Assembly: GCA_964514415.1 (NCBI GenBank) | Contig: CAZEQL010000037.1 | Span: forward strand, 1-11,095 | DNA: 11,095 nucleotides | Source: CAZEQL01 sp964514415 | GTDB taxonomy: Bacteria; Chloroflexota; Dehalococcoidia; GIF9; AB-539-J10 | Direction: 5' to 3' | Shown here: positions 1 through 7,173 of the stretch, piece by piece | How positions within the stretch are numbered: the stretch's first letter is position 1 | Layout: each line of letters opens with the position of its first letter | The notes under the pieces: generated by a model | What the model was told of the DNA's origin: nothing | Databases searched by the model: none | The model's input: the letters and a program-made list of their open reading frames with translations, nothing else | Position numbers and translations under genes: made by a program

Positions 1-786
1 ATAGCTATACAATCCATCATAAATTGCGGGTGCCAGATCTTGAAGACAAGCCTTGAGGGAGTTAACACCAGAACTATTCAGCAAGGGCGTGATAGAGCCT
101 CTCCCTAGCTGCAGAGCCCATACATCTGTTCCCGGATTAGCATAATGCGCCTCTTTATCTTTATTATTCCGTTTAATTCGGTAACATACTTCTCCACAAT
201 CCTGGTCCTCCTCCACTAGGTCGCAATAACTTTGCTCGCTTAGTTTGGTAATTTCTATCCCCAAAATCTTCTCTGGAGGCAAATTGGGCAAATTGATATT
301 TAGCAGAATCTCTTTTGGCAAAAACCCATTTTTAACCTTAGTTGCTAGCAAGGCTGTCACCTTAGCAGCAGCTTCAAAATCCAAGTCTTCGTAACCATTA
401 ACCGAGATAGCCAAAGATGGAATGCCACGCAAGTAACCTTGGAGAGCAGCACCCACAGTGCCTGAGACAAAGACATCATGACCTATATTCGGTCCTCTAT
501 TAATGCCAGAGACAAGTAAGTCTATCTTACCTAAGAGTAAAGACCTGATACCCACAATAACGCAGTCAGCCGGAGTACCCTCCGCTGAATAAGCTTCTAT
601 TCCCCCTAGCCTTGGCTCTACCTTGTTTGCCCTGATGGGCTGACGCAAAGTGATAGAAGCCCCCACCCCACTTTGTTCTCGTTGAGGAGCTATTACGCTC
701 ACTTCTCCCACTTTGCTAAGCTCCCCGACCACTGCCCAAAGGCCAGGAGCATCAATGCCATCATCGTTGGTAACCAATATTTTCAT
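1..786 (-). CDS. surE: 5'/3'-nucleotidase SurE (C-terminus cut by window edge)
   Basis: SurE is a metal-dependent phosphatase that removes phosphate from 5'- and 3'-nucleoside monophosphates in the cytoplasm, with roles in nucleotide salvage and stationary-phase survival. The reading frame starts with ATG at 786 and stays open for 262 codons to the window edge. SurE proteins are usually about 250-265 residues, so little is missing. The N-terminus MKILVTNDDGIDAPG is the family signature with metal ligands D8 and D9. Further ligands are likely S39 in APQREQSG and N96 in SGINRGPNIGHD, followed by the conserved VSGTVGAA. Near the end TDVWALQLGRGSITPL matches the usual SurE C-terminal strand. It is divergent from the acyl-CoA dehydrogenase across a 139-base gap. 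No strong ribosome binding site precedes the ATG, but the family signature begins exactly at that Met. The identification is firm. Confidence 0.96.
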   Translation of the reverse strand, partial: MKILVTNDDGIDAPGLWAVVGELSKVGEVSVIAPQREQSGVGASITLRQPIRANKVEPRLGGIEAYSAEGTPADCVIVGIRSLLLGKIDLLVSGINRGPNIGHDVFVSGTVGAALQGYLRGIPSLAISVNGYEDLDFEAAAKVTALLATKVKNGFLPKEILLNINLPNLPPEKILGIEITKLSEQSYCDLVEEDQDCGEVCYRIKRNNKDKEAHYANPGTDVWALQLGRGSITPLLNSSGVNSLKACLQDLAPAIYDGLYSY

Positions 787-805
787 CTGAATTGCTCTTG
801 TCCAT

Positions 806-834
806 ATTGTGCTTTTATTTCCCACCTGTGTCAA
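806..834 (-). promoter_or_regulatory. Candidate sigma-70-type promoter for surE
   Basis: Read on the minus strand, a perfect TTGACA lies at 834-829, followed after 17 bases by CACAAT at 811-806. The -10 box matches only four of six consensus positions, and the leader to the ATG at 786 would be only about 13 bases. The -35 match and ideal spacing make it plausible, but this is inference from sequence alone. Confidence 0.35.
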
Positions 835-847
835 GAATATACCTACT

Positions 848-875
848 TTGCTTTTCCCAGCATTCAGGCTAAAAT
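848..875 (+). promoter_or_regulatory. Candidate promoter for the acyl-CoA dehydrogenase gene
   Basis: TTGCTT at 848-853 and TAAAAT at 870-875 are separated by 16 bases, about 50 bases before the start codon at 926. The -10 box is a good match and the -35 box a poor one. A purine-rich AAAGGG at 915-920 serves as the ribosome binding site further on. Confidence 0.3.
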
Positions 876-925
876 AACCTCCTTTAAGAAGCAATTCAAA
901 ATTTACAGAGCGAGAAAGGGTAGGA

Positions 926-2068
926 ATGAATTTTGAATTAACTGAAGAACAAAAAATATTCCAATCAATGGTGTGCGATTTTTGTACTAAAGAAATCAAA
1001 CCTTACGCTGCTGAATGGGATGAGATGGCGGATTTCCCACATGAAACTGTTAAAAAAATGGCTGATGTCGGACTATATAGCGTTGGATTTCCTGAAGAAT
1101 ATGGAGGAAATGGGGACGAGATAACCTTTGCCATAGCCTGTGAGGAAATTTCTCGTGCTTCTGCTGGTCTGGGTGCTTCATATCTTGTAAGCCTTGGCTT
1201 GGGTATGTACCCTATTGTTATGCACGGTAATGAGCAACAAAAAACTCACTATATTCCCCGCGTAATTAAGGGAGCCACAGTCGCTTTCAGTTTAACTGAA
1301 GCGATGGCTGGCAGTGATGTTGCCGCTCTAGAAACAAAATACATCCAAGAAGGCGACCACTATGTTCTCAATGGTAATAAGCTCTTTATAACTAATGGGG
1401 CTGAAGCTGATTTTGTTACTACTTTTGCTACCAGCGATAAATCGCTAGGATACCGAGGCATTAGCGCCTTTGTTGTGGACAAGGATATTTCTGGCTTTTC
1501 TGTAGGGAAGATAGAAAAAAAGATGGGACTGCATCCTGCTTCAGCAACAGAGCTGATTTTCGACAATTGTAAAATACCCCTCGCTAATATGGTAGGCGAA
1601 GAAGGAAAGGGATTTAGAATAGCATTGGAGGCTATAGACGCCAGCCGAGTTTCCATAGCTGCTCAGGCAGTAGGTATAGCCCAAGCGGCTTTTGATGCTG
1701 CCGTTGCCTATGCCAAAGAGAGAAAGCAATTTGGCATGGAACTCGCTCAAATGCAGGCAATCCAATGGATGATTGCTGATATGACCCTGGATATCGACGC
1801 CGCCCGATTACTGACCTACAGGGCTGCCTGGCTAACACAACAAAAAGGGCATGCCCCTATTAAGGAATCTGCCATGGCGAAGCTTTTTGCTACTGAGGCG
1901 TCCCATAGAGTTTGTCATAAGGCTGTTCAGATTTTTGGCGGCTATGGCTATACTAAAGATTTTGTCGTGGAGCGGTATTACCGTGACCAGAGAATAACCG
2001 AGCTCTATGAAGGCACTTCAGAAATGCAGAGACTGGCAATCGCCCGCCAGGTATTAGGGGCAAAGTGA
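926..2068 (+). CDS. Acyl-CoA dehydrogenase (short-chain/butyryl-CoA type)
   Basis: This is a FAD flavoenzyme that introduces the alpha-beta double bond into acyl-CoA and passes electrons to an electron-transfer flavoprotein. It belongs to fatty or branched acid oxidation, or acts in the reverse sense in fermenters. At 380 residues it has the normal family length. The N-terminal helical domain covers about 1-115, the beta domain with the flavin signature AFSLTEAMAGSDV about 119-240, and the C-terminal helical domain the rest. The second family signature QIFGGYGYTKDF begins near 335. The catalytic base is probably E362 in LYEGTSEMQ, the position used by short-chain and butyryl-CoA dehydrogenases. 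The ATG at 926 has AAAGGG five bases upstream. No etfAB or other beta-oxidation genes lie in the window, so the exact acyl substrate (butyryl, isovaleryl, glutaryl-related) cannot be stated. Confidence 0.95.
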   Translation: MNFELTEEQKIFQSMVCDFCTKEIKPYAAEWDEMADFPHETVKKMADVGLYSVGFPEEYGGNGDEITFAIACEEISRASAGLGASYLVSLGLGMYPIVMHGNEQQKTHYIPRVIKGATVAFSLTEAMAGSDVAALETKYIQEGDHYVLNGNKLFITNGAEADFVTTFATSDKSLGYRGISAFVVDKDISGFSVGKIEKKMGLHPASATELIFDNCKIPLANMVGEEGKGFRIALEAIDASRVSIAAQAVGIAQAAFDAAVAYAKERKQFGMELAQMQAIQWMIADMTLDIDAARLLTYRAAWLTQQKGHAPIKESAMAKLFATEASHRVCHKAVQIFGGYGYTKDFVVERYYRDQRITELYEGTSEMQRLAIARQVLGAK

Positions 2069-2126
2069 AGTTTGACATTATATTTTCCATTGGGTAGACT
2101 TCACAGGACATTCCCATCGGGAGTGA

Positions 2127-2200
2127 GGCCCCGTGGTGTAGCGGTTTAACATGCCACCCTGTCACGGTGGAGATCAGGGGTTCGAATCCCCTCGGGGTCG
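2127..2200 (+). tRNA. tRNA-Asp (anticodon GUC)
   Basis: A full cloverleaf can be drawn. The acceptor stem is GGCCCCG (2127-2133) with CGGGGTC (2193-2199), containing one G-U pair, and the discriminator is G2200. The anticodon stem is CCACC (2154-2158) with GGTGG (2166-2170), enclosing loop CTGTCAC with anticodon GTC at 2161-2163. The T arm is AGGGG-TTCGAAT-CCCCT (2176-2192). The CCA end is not encoded (the genome reads CAT). The D loop has GGTTTAA, one T more than the common GGTTAA form. It sits 58 bases after the acyl-CoA dehydrogenase stop on the same strand. Confidence 0.97.
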
Positions 2201-2222
2201 CATCCAATATCTTCGAAATACT

Positions 2223-2260
2223 TCAGCCTTTGCTTTGTCCCGAGAATAACTCAAGGCTGA
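2223..2260. repeat. 8-bp inverted repeat, possible weak terminator
   Basis: TCAGCCTT at 2223-2230 is mirrored by AAGGCTGA at 2253-2260 with a 22-base loop. It lies between the tRNA gene and the convergent end of the transglutaminase-like gene, where a bidirectional terminator would be expected. There is no T run on either side and the loop is long, so the terminator role is uncertain. Confidence 0.25.
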
Positions 2261-2286
2261 TTCAGCTTATCTTGCATATTGATACC

Positions 2287-3111
2287 TCACCGCCGCCTCC
2301 TCCGAAATAGGGGAAGTAGCCACATAAATGCAATCACGCCAAAGAAAGGGGATATATAAATTCCTCTACTGCCACTTCTTTTGGTAACAACAGTAGAAGG
2401 TTTATCAGGCAGTTCTAATGCTGCTATAGCTTTGTCCTCAACTTCGTAGACCCCTAGCTTTTCTCCTATAAATCTCTCTGGCATCCAACCTAAAGGATTG
2501 TTTCCACCAGTAGCCTCAGCCCAAACCCAGCCGGGCTCGCCATCAACGGAAAGAGTTTGGTTAGCCTTGCTATATTCCGGTAGATACACCAGCGCCGCGG
2601 CGTGATTAGGCGTCAACACTATAGCAGAACGAAGGTCTGCTCCTTTATACATAACAGCAAGCAATATGGCGTAGTCCTCACAATCAGCGTAGGCAACGTC
2701 TTCGTCCTTGATAGTAATTGCCAATTCATCGGCATTCTGAGCAAACTCTGGAAAACCAAACTGGTCTGCATCGGGAACATATTTAACCTTATCCCGGGCA
2801 AAGGTAAAAATCTTCTCCGCTCTCTGATGAATGTCAGGATAAGCTTGAGCAAATTGGTGGCCAATTTGGTAAGCACTGTCAGCATTTTCCCCTAAGCTCT
2901 CTCCCACAATAATGGGACAAAACTGCGTTCCAGAAAAGACTTGAAAAAAACCATCATCACCGACAGCGCTGGTACGACATATATCCCAGTCATCGAAAAC
3001 CTCTCCACCCTGCTTATAAAAGTTCGTAGAGGATACAGCTAAAGCAGAGGCGGGTACTGCCACCATCAAGAAGGCAATGAAGAATAAAATAATTTTTACA
3101 TGCTTGGGCAC
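2287..3111 (-). CDS. Exported transglutaminase-like cysteine protein with C-terminal membrane anchor
   Basis: The 274-residue product starts with a signal peptide (KIILFFIAFLMVAVPASALA, about 6-25). The middle carries a transglutaminase/NlpC-like thiol triad: C144 in YADCEDYAILL, H170 in TPNHAAALV and probably E199 in WVWAEATGG. This is the order found in bacterial transglutaminase-like superfamily proteins, many of which are proteases or amidases. A single hydrophobic segment near 252-269 is followed by five arginines at the very C-terminus, so the catalytic domain should sit outside the membrane, held by its tail. The start is GTG at 3111, six bases after the stop of the DUF350 gene, with no clear ribosome binding site, suggesting translational coupling. 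Substrate and reaction are unknown; peptide cleavage, deamidation or crosslinking are all possible. Confidence 0.75.
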   Translation of the reverse strand: MPKHVKIILFFIAFLMVAVPASALAVSSTNFYKQGGEVFDDWDICRTSAVGDDGFFQVFSGTQFCPIIVGESLGENADSAYQIGHQFAQAYPDIHQRAEKIFTFARDKVKYVPDADQFGFPEFAQNADELAITIKDEDVAYADCEDYAILLAVMYKGADLRSAIVLTPNHAAALVYLPEYSKANQTLSVDGEPGWVWAEATGGNNPLGWMPERFIGEKLGVYEVEDKAIAALELPDKPSTVVTKRSGSRGIYISPFFGVIAFMWLLPLFRRRRR

Positions 3112-3117
3112 AGCAAC

Positions 3118-3588
3118 TCACAGCAAATACATGGTTAAGGCACTATGCATTATTAAACCAAAGAAAATTAAATAGCCAAAAACATATATCCCAACTGCTA
3201 TGGGATTCTGCTCAACACTGACAAAAGGAATTTTGGGCGTTAACTTGTTCATAATGTGCAGTAAAGCTATTCCTAAAAGGAGACTTACCAGGAAGCTAAT
3301 AGCTACCAATCCCAGTCTTCTGGGGTCAATTAGACTTGCCAATAGACCGCCACCAGCTACGACGGGGCCAGTTACCACCCCGTGAATAACCAAGCCAACC
3401 AAAATCAAGAAACCGCCCATAAACAAACCCACGGAAACAGGATTTTCTCCTATCCTCTCCCTTTCATGAATGTGTGGTGTAAGCGCATCCAGAACCCTGA
3501 TTCCCAGCCAGGCCAGCAAGGTACAGATAAACGTCCAGATTATGACTCGAGCTACCCAGAGCAACACAACTACATAAAAAGCACTCAT
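3118..3588 (-). CDS. DUF350-type integral membrane protein (internally duplicated)
   Basis: The 156-residue protein has about four hydrophobic segments and a visible internal duplication. DALTPHI...ENPVSVGLFMGGFLI (34-62) corresponds to NKLTPKI...EQNPIAVGIYVFGYLI (114-141). A repeated helix pair with an LTPK-like motif and an acidic-N-P-x-x-x-G motif is characteristic of the DUF350 (YjfL-like) family, whose biochemical function is not established. The ATG at 3588 follows AGGAGG with seven bases of spacing, a strong ribosome binding site. It is the first gene of a two-gene unit with the transglutaminase-like gene, so the two products may act together in the envelope; that pairing is inference. 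Confidence 0.75.
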   Translation of the reverse strand: MSAFYVVVLLWVARVIIWTFICTLLAWLGIRVLDALTPHIHERERIGENPVSVGLFMGGFLILVGLVIHGVVTGPVVAGGGLLASLIDPRRLGLVAISFLVSLLLGIALLHIMNKLTPKIPFVSVEQNPIAVGIYVFGYLIFFGLIMHSALTMYLL

Positions 3589-3719
3589 AGCATACCCTCC
3601 TTAAAAGGAAGTGTTATAAGCCTACCTTAAGACAACCCACATTTGCAACCTCGTTTAAGTTGTCAGATTCACACAGCCTTTATCTTGCTAGCAAAACATG
3701 TTACTCTCTATCCCAATCA

Positions 3720-4355
3720 ATGAAGACCTTGATCCAGTGCGATTTCGATGGCACCATCACCCAGGATGATGCCAGCTACGTCCTCCTGGATACCTTTGCC
3801 CAAGGAGATTGGCGGCGACTGCTGCAGGAGTATAAGGAGCACAAGATTCCTGTGGGGCAATTCAATACCAGGGCTTTCGCTATGGTCAAAGCTGATAAAC
3901 CGGCATTGCTTGAGGTTATAAAGGGCAAAGTTAAAATACGAGCCGGGTTTCAAGAATTGGTAGCTTGCTGCTCAAAAAGAGACTTCAGATTGGTTATCGT
4001 GAGCAATGGACTGAATTTCTACATAGAGGCAATATTAAAGGAACTCGGCTTAGAAAACCTCGAGGTACATGCGGCTCAAGCCTGGTTCCATCCCAAAGGA
4101 ATGAAAGTCCAATATATAGGGCCCGACAATGAACAGTTAGACGACAGCCTGAAAGAGGCATACATTAAATTGTTTTTAAACCAGGGTTATAGGGTGATAT
4201 ATGTGGGGAATGGTGACTCCGATATTGTTCCAGCAAAATACGCTCATCTTGTTTTCGCTAGAGGTGAACTGCTGGCCTCCTGCAGAGAGAGTAACCTCAC
4301 CTATAAGCCATTTGATGACCTCACCGATGTCATCAGGGCTTTGGAATTTCTGTAG
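3720..4355 (+). CDS. HAD-superfamily phosphatase, MtnX/phosphoserine-phosphatase-like
   Basis: This is a small cytoplasmic aspartate-nucleophile phosphatase. From the chosen ATG the protein has 211 residues. Motif I is CDFDGT with nucleophile D8 and acid/base D10. Motif II is VIVSNG with S95. The motif III lysine is probably K145, and motif IV is GNGDSDIVPA with D166 and D168. The helical cap between motifs I and II and the overall length match proteins annotated as MtnX (2-hydroxy-3-keto-5-methylthiopentenyl-1-phosphate phosphatase) or related phosphoserine-phosphatase-like enzymes. No other methionine salvage gene is nearby, so the substrate is open. The frame can be extended upstream to a TTG at 3660, adding 20 residues, but motif I sits at the extreme N-terminus in this family and favours 3720. 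Neither start has a clear ribosome binding site. Confidence 0.8.
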   Translation: MKTLIQCDFDGTITQDDASYVLLDTFAQGDWRRLLQEYKEHKIPVGQFNTRAFAMVKADKPALLEVIKGKVKIRAGFQELVACCSKRDFRLVIVSNGLNFYIEAILKELGLENLEVHAAQAWFHPKGMKVQYIGPDNEQLDDSLKEAYIKLFLNQGYRVIYVGNGDSDIVPAKYAHLVFARGELLASCRESNLTYKPFDDLTDVIRALEFL

Positions 4356-4381
4356 CTCCGTCATTATACTCCATAACAAAA

Positions 4382-4434
4382 TGTAGTTGCCCAATTTATT
4401 GGGCCACAAGAGACTGATGAATCAGGCAACTACA
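4382..4434. repeat. 53-bp palindromic REP/MITE-like element, copy 1
   Basis: The ends TGTAGTTGCC (4382-4391) and GGCAACTACA (4425-4434) are perfect 10-bp inverted repeats. Inside lie two further hairpins: GCCCAA-TTTA-TTGGGC (4389-4404) and CTGAT-GA-ATCAG (4414-4425). The element can therefore fold as a three-arm structure in DNA or RNA. It matches copy 2 at 51 of 53 positions. It begins 26 bases after the HAD gene stop. Confidence 0.85.
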
Positions 4435-4592
4435 GGGGGGGTAAATTCCAAGCGCGAAATTCGAAATACTAAACAATATGATTTGGAAGAACGGACTTTA
4501 AAGGTTGTTCGGCTCAATAGCAGAGAAAACAGAATGAGTTTTGGTATTCGAATTTGTTTAGGATTTAGAGCTTAGATATTAGTGCTTATAAT
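4435..4592. repeat. AT-rich degenerate inverted repeat between the two palindromes
   Basis: The 158-base spacer carries imperfect inverted arms. GAAATTCGAAATACTAAAC at 4456-4474 pairs, with one or two gaps, with GTTTTGGTATTCGAATTTG at 4538-4556. Around these lie runs of short degenerate words such as AAATTC, TTTAGG and TTAG. It resembles low-complexity degenerate repeats seen between genes in many uncultured-bacterium genomes. No coding sequence is evident. Confidence 0.5.
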
Positions 4593-4645
4593 TGTAGTTG
4601 CCCAATTTATTGGGCCATAAGAGCCTGATGAATCAGGCAACTACA
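4593..4645. repeat. 53-bp palindromic REP/MITE-like element, copy 2
   Basis: This has the same architecture and orientation as copy 1, differing at two positions. TGTAGTTGCC at 4593-4602 and GGCAACTACA at 4636-4645 form the outer stem. GCCCAATTTATTGGGC and GCCTGATGAATCAGGC form the two inner hairpins; the second is a longer perfect stem here than in copy 1, because the base change restores pairing. Confidence 0.85.
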
Positions 4646-4683
4646 GAAATTGTATTCCATAATGCTACAATTATGTTTCGTAG

Positions 4684-4704
4684 GGTCGGGGCTTGTCCCC
4701 GACC
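4684..4704. repeat. GC-rich perfect hairpin (8-bp stem, 5-base loop)
   Basis: GGTCGGGG (4684-4691), loop CTTGT, CCCCGACC (4697-4704). It lies 38 bases beyond the stop of the HD-GYP gene on the minus strand. It could help end transcription of the seven-gene operon, but no T run follows on either strand. It may instead be a member of a second REP-like family. Confidence 0.6.
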
Positions 4705-4741
4705 AGAATATAAGAGGCTTTGTAAGAACTTGTGCGGGATA

Positions 4742-7129
4742 CTATTCGAATTTCCCCTCTCCAGCCAAGTTAAATTCTCCGCTTTCGATTATCTGCAACA
4801 TTATATCTACTACATCGGCATCATACTTGATTCCCCTGCCGCTATTGATTTCTTCTAAAACCTCTTCCTTGCTCCTTGCCGGCCGATAGGGACGATGGGA
4901 ACTCATAGCCTCTACCACATCGCAAACACCCAGAATGCGAACTTCCAGACTCAATTTAGCACCACTGATGCCATCGGGATAGCCCGAGCCATCCAGCCGT
5001 TCATGATGATGCAATGCCATATCAGCCACCGGCCAGGGGAGGTTGGTGTCCTTTAATATCTCGTAGCCTTGCTTTGCATGCGCACGGATGAGATTCCATT
5101 CTTCATTAGTTAGCTTACCAGGCTTAGTAAGAATGGTCTCTGGAGTGGAAATTTTACCGATGTCATGAAGAAGTCCACCAATATAAAGCCCCATGAGTCT
5201 ATTCCCATCCACTCCCATCTTTTCACCTACAAGCTTAGCTAGCTCAGCTACCCTTCGCTCATGACCTGCGGTGTAGGGGTCTCGGGAAGCCGTCGCCCGG
5301 GAAACAGTTTCCGCCAAATCAATAAAGGAATGTTCAAGTGCCTCCTTTGCCTTCTTACGCTCGGTGATGTCCCTTGAGATTACCTGGACAGTCCCTTCTT
5401 GCCCTGGAATTTTGATGGGGACAACTATGTTGTGGAAGTATTTCCCTTCCCTCTCATCCTCGAAAATTTGGATTCTCCCCTTATCTAAAGCCTTTCTTAT
5501 AAGTTTCAATCGACGCTGTGCAACCTCTTTAGGAACCACTTCAGAAAACCTCCTGCCAATCATCTCGCCTACGGAAATGCTAAGCCTATCCGACATTACA
5601 GGATTTGCAGCAAGAAATCTCCCCTCTCTATCCATCTGGGTAATGGCATCTGGAGAGGTTTGGAATAGCAGGCGGTATCTCTCTTCAGACTCTTCTAGTT
5701 TTTCTTCTGCCTTCTTGCGCTCAGTGATGTCCCTTACGAGAATGGAGATTGCTGGACTGTCCTTATACAGCATGAGCTTGGTGCCAAGCTCAACCGGAAG
5801 TTTAGTTCCATCTCTTTTCAGCACCGTCGTTTCATATTGCCGTGGTACAGTTTCGCCGTGCAACCTCCTTCCGTACCTTTCTACTACTTCATCAACTACC
5901 TCAGGCACCAGGAACTCCTGAATAGACCCCCCAATTCCCTCTTCGAGGGTATATCCAACCATATCAGCCGCTCTCTGATTGGCAAAGACTACTCGTTGAT
6001 TTTGAACCACCAGATAACCGTCATTTATGTTCTCCACCAGACCTCTATATTGTTGCTCCGATTGCTCAAGTTCTTGGTACGTTTCCCGCAATGCCTCTTC
6101 CGCCTGCTTGCACTCTTCCTCAATGTTAATGGCTCTTAGGGCAAAAGCGATGTCATCGCTTAGCGCAACGAGTAATTGAACCTCTTCATCATCAAAGCCA
6201 TCCCTCTGACTGCTGTAAACATTGAGCGCTCCGTAAACCTTCTCGTCATGAACCATGGGAATCGCTGCCAGGGAGACATATCCCTGTTCTAGTGCCTTTC
6301 CGCGCCACGGTTCGTATCTCGATTCCTCAGGGATATTGTTCACTATGTATGGCTGCCGTGTTTTTATCGCCGTCCCCGTCGGACCCTTCCCGGTTTTGCT
6401 ATCATCCCAGGTGATTCTCAGCGAATTAAGGTAATCCTCCTCAACACCCGCTCTTGCCGCTGACAAAACTCTTTTATGCCCTTCTTCAATAATGCCAATC
6501 CAGGCAAACTTATACTCTCCAACCTCGATGAGCATTTCACAGGCACTTTGTAGAATTTTAGCTCTATCCTTTTCTCGCACTATCAATTGATTGATGCTTC
6601 TCACAGCTCTGAGAACAGAATCTGTATGCCTCAGCTTCTCCTCAGCCTCCTCCAATTGGGACACCTTTTCCTCCAGCTTGGCGACGATGCGCTTGTTGTA
6701 TTCCGTGAGGTACAGGGATGGCTCAAGAGGGGTAACTTCTGGGGGAGCTAAAAGACCGGACTTAGCCTTTTCAAATACCTCGTTCAGTTTCTGGATGAAT
6801 ATATCAGGCTCGGTAGGCTTGCGTATGAAGGTGTTAGCCCCCAGGCTCAGGGCAAACTTCTCATCCTCTTCTGTAGTATAGGTTGCCGTGTAAAAAACGA
6901 AAGGGATATTCTTAAGCCGTTCATTTTGCTTACATGCGTGGCATAGCTGGAAGCCATCCATTTTGGGCATCAGGATATCGCTAACCAGAATATCAGGCGG
7001 TTCCTTAAGAGCTTGCTCTAAGGCTTCAACCCCGTTAGCTGCAGCCGCTGCCTCATGACCATAAGCCCGAATTACTTTTACCAATAAATTGCGACTGTCT
7101 TCGTTATCTTCAGCTACTAATACCTTCAT
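4742..7129 (-). CDS. REC-GAF-PAS-PAS-HD-GYP response regulator, probable c-di-GMP phosphodiesterase
   Basis: This 795-residue cytoplasmic signalling protein is the last gene of the operon. The order is: receiver domain (about 1-120) with acid pair E7/D8, phosphoacceptor D51, T81 and K104; a coiled linker (about 145-165); a GAF domain (about 170-335); PAS 1 (about 357-470); PAS 2 (about 482-592), both closing with RDITERKKA; and an HD-GYP domain (about 600-790). The HD-GYP motifs are complete: H623 in YTAGHERR, H655-D656 in LLHDIGKI, H684, HHERLDGSGYP (708-718) and D737. Enzymes with this set hydrolyse cyclic-di-GMP, so the expected output is a fall in c-di-GMP on activation. The start ATG at 7129 lies 44 bases after the single-domain regulator gene, with GGGTAG upstream. 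The partner kinase is probably the one encoded two genes upstream. Confidence 0.93.
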   Translation of the reverse strand: MKVLVAEDNEDSRNLLVKVIRAYGHEAAAAANGVEALEQALKEPPDILVSDILMPKMDGFQLCHACKQNERLKNIPFVFYTATYTTEEDEKFALSLGANTFIRKPTEPDIFIQKLNEVFEKAKSGLLAPPEVTPLEPSLYLTEYNKRIVAKLEEKVSQLEEAEEKLRHTDSVLRAVRSINQLIVREKDRAKILQSACEMLIEVGEYKFAWIGIIEEGHKRVLSAARAGVEEDYLNSLRITWDDSKTGKGPTGTAIKTRQPYIVNNIPEESRYEPWRGKALEQGYVSLAAIPMVHDEKVYGALNVYSSQRDGFDDEEVQLLVALSDDIAFALRAINIEEECKQAEEALRETYQELEQSEQQYRGLVENINDGYLVVQNQRVVFANQRAADMVGYTLEEGIGGSIQEFLVPEVVDEVVERYGRRLHGETVPRQYETTVLKRDGTKLPVELGTKLMLYKDSPAISILVRDITERKKAEEKLEESEERYRLLFQTSPDAITQMDREGRFLAANPVMSDRLSISVGEMIGRRFSEVVPKEVAQRRLKLIRKALDKGRIQIFEDEREGKYFHNIVVPIKIPGQEGTVQVISRDITERKKAKEALEHSFIDLAETVSRATASRDPYTAGHERRVAELAKLVGEKMGVDGNRLMGLYIGGLLHDIGKISTPETILTKPGKLTNEEWNLIRAHAKQGYEILKDTNLPWPVADMALHHHERLDGSGYPDGISGAKLSLEVRILGVCDVVEAMSSHRPYRPARSKEEVLEEINSGRGIKYDADVVDIMLQIIESGEFNLAGEGKFE

Positions 7130-7173
7130 ATCTACTACCCCAATTCAGATAATATTCCAAGCCGGGTAATAAA

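Larger units (their letters stand above)
4356..4741. other. Gene-free repeat-rich intergenic region
   Basis: This 386-base stretch lies between the convergent ends of the HAD phosphatase gene and the HD-GYP gene. It holds two 53-bp palindromic elements, an AT-rich degenerate segment between them, and a GC-rich hairpin, each listed separately. Short open frames here begin inside the repeats themselves and show no coding character. No T-tailed terminator was seen for either flanking gene. Confidence 0.8.

Noticed and set aside
3631..3664. GACAAC/GTTGTC inverted repeat in the divergent region before the HAD phosphatase gene
   Set aside because: A six-base match at this spacing in AT-rich DNA is easily chance; no second operator-like copy was found.
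3660..3719. TTG-initiated 20-residue N-terminal extension of the HAD phosphatase
   Set aside because: HAD motif I normally lies within the first ten or so residues, and the extension has no ribosome binding site or family resemblance.
4382..4645. Possible CRISPR array from two matching repeats
   Set aside because: There are only two copies, the spacer is 158 bases, the repeats are palindromic with three arms, and no cas genes are nearby.
4387..4858. Short plus-strand open frames starting inside both 53-bp palindromes, with near-identical first residues
   Set aside because: The shared N-terminus is simply the translated repeat; the rest has no family resemblance and lies in gene-free repeat DNA.
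5364..5921. 185-codon plus-strand open frame opposite the HD-GYP gene
   Set aside because: It is antisense to PAS domains with clear family motifs, is rich in Ser/Leu as expected of a shadow, and has no recognisable domain.
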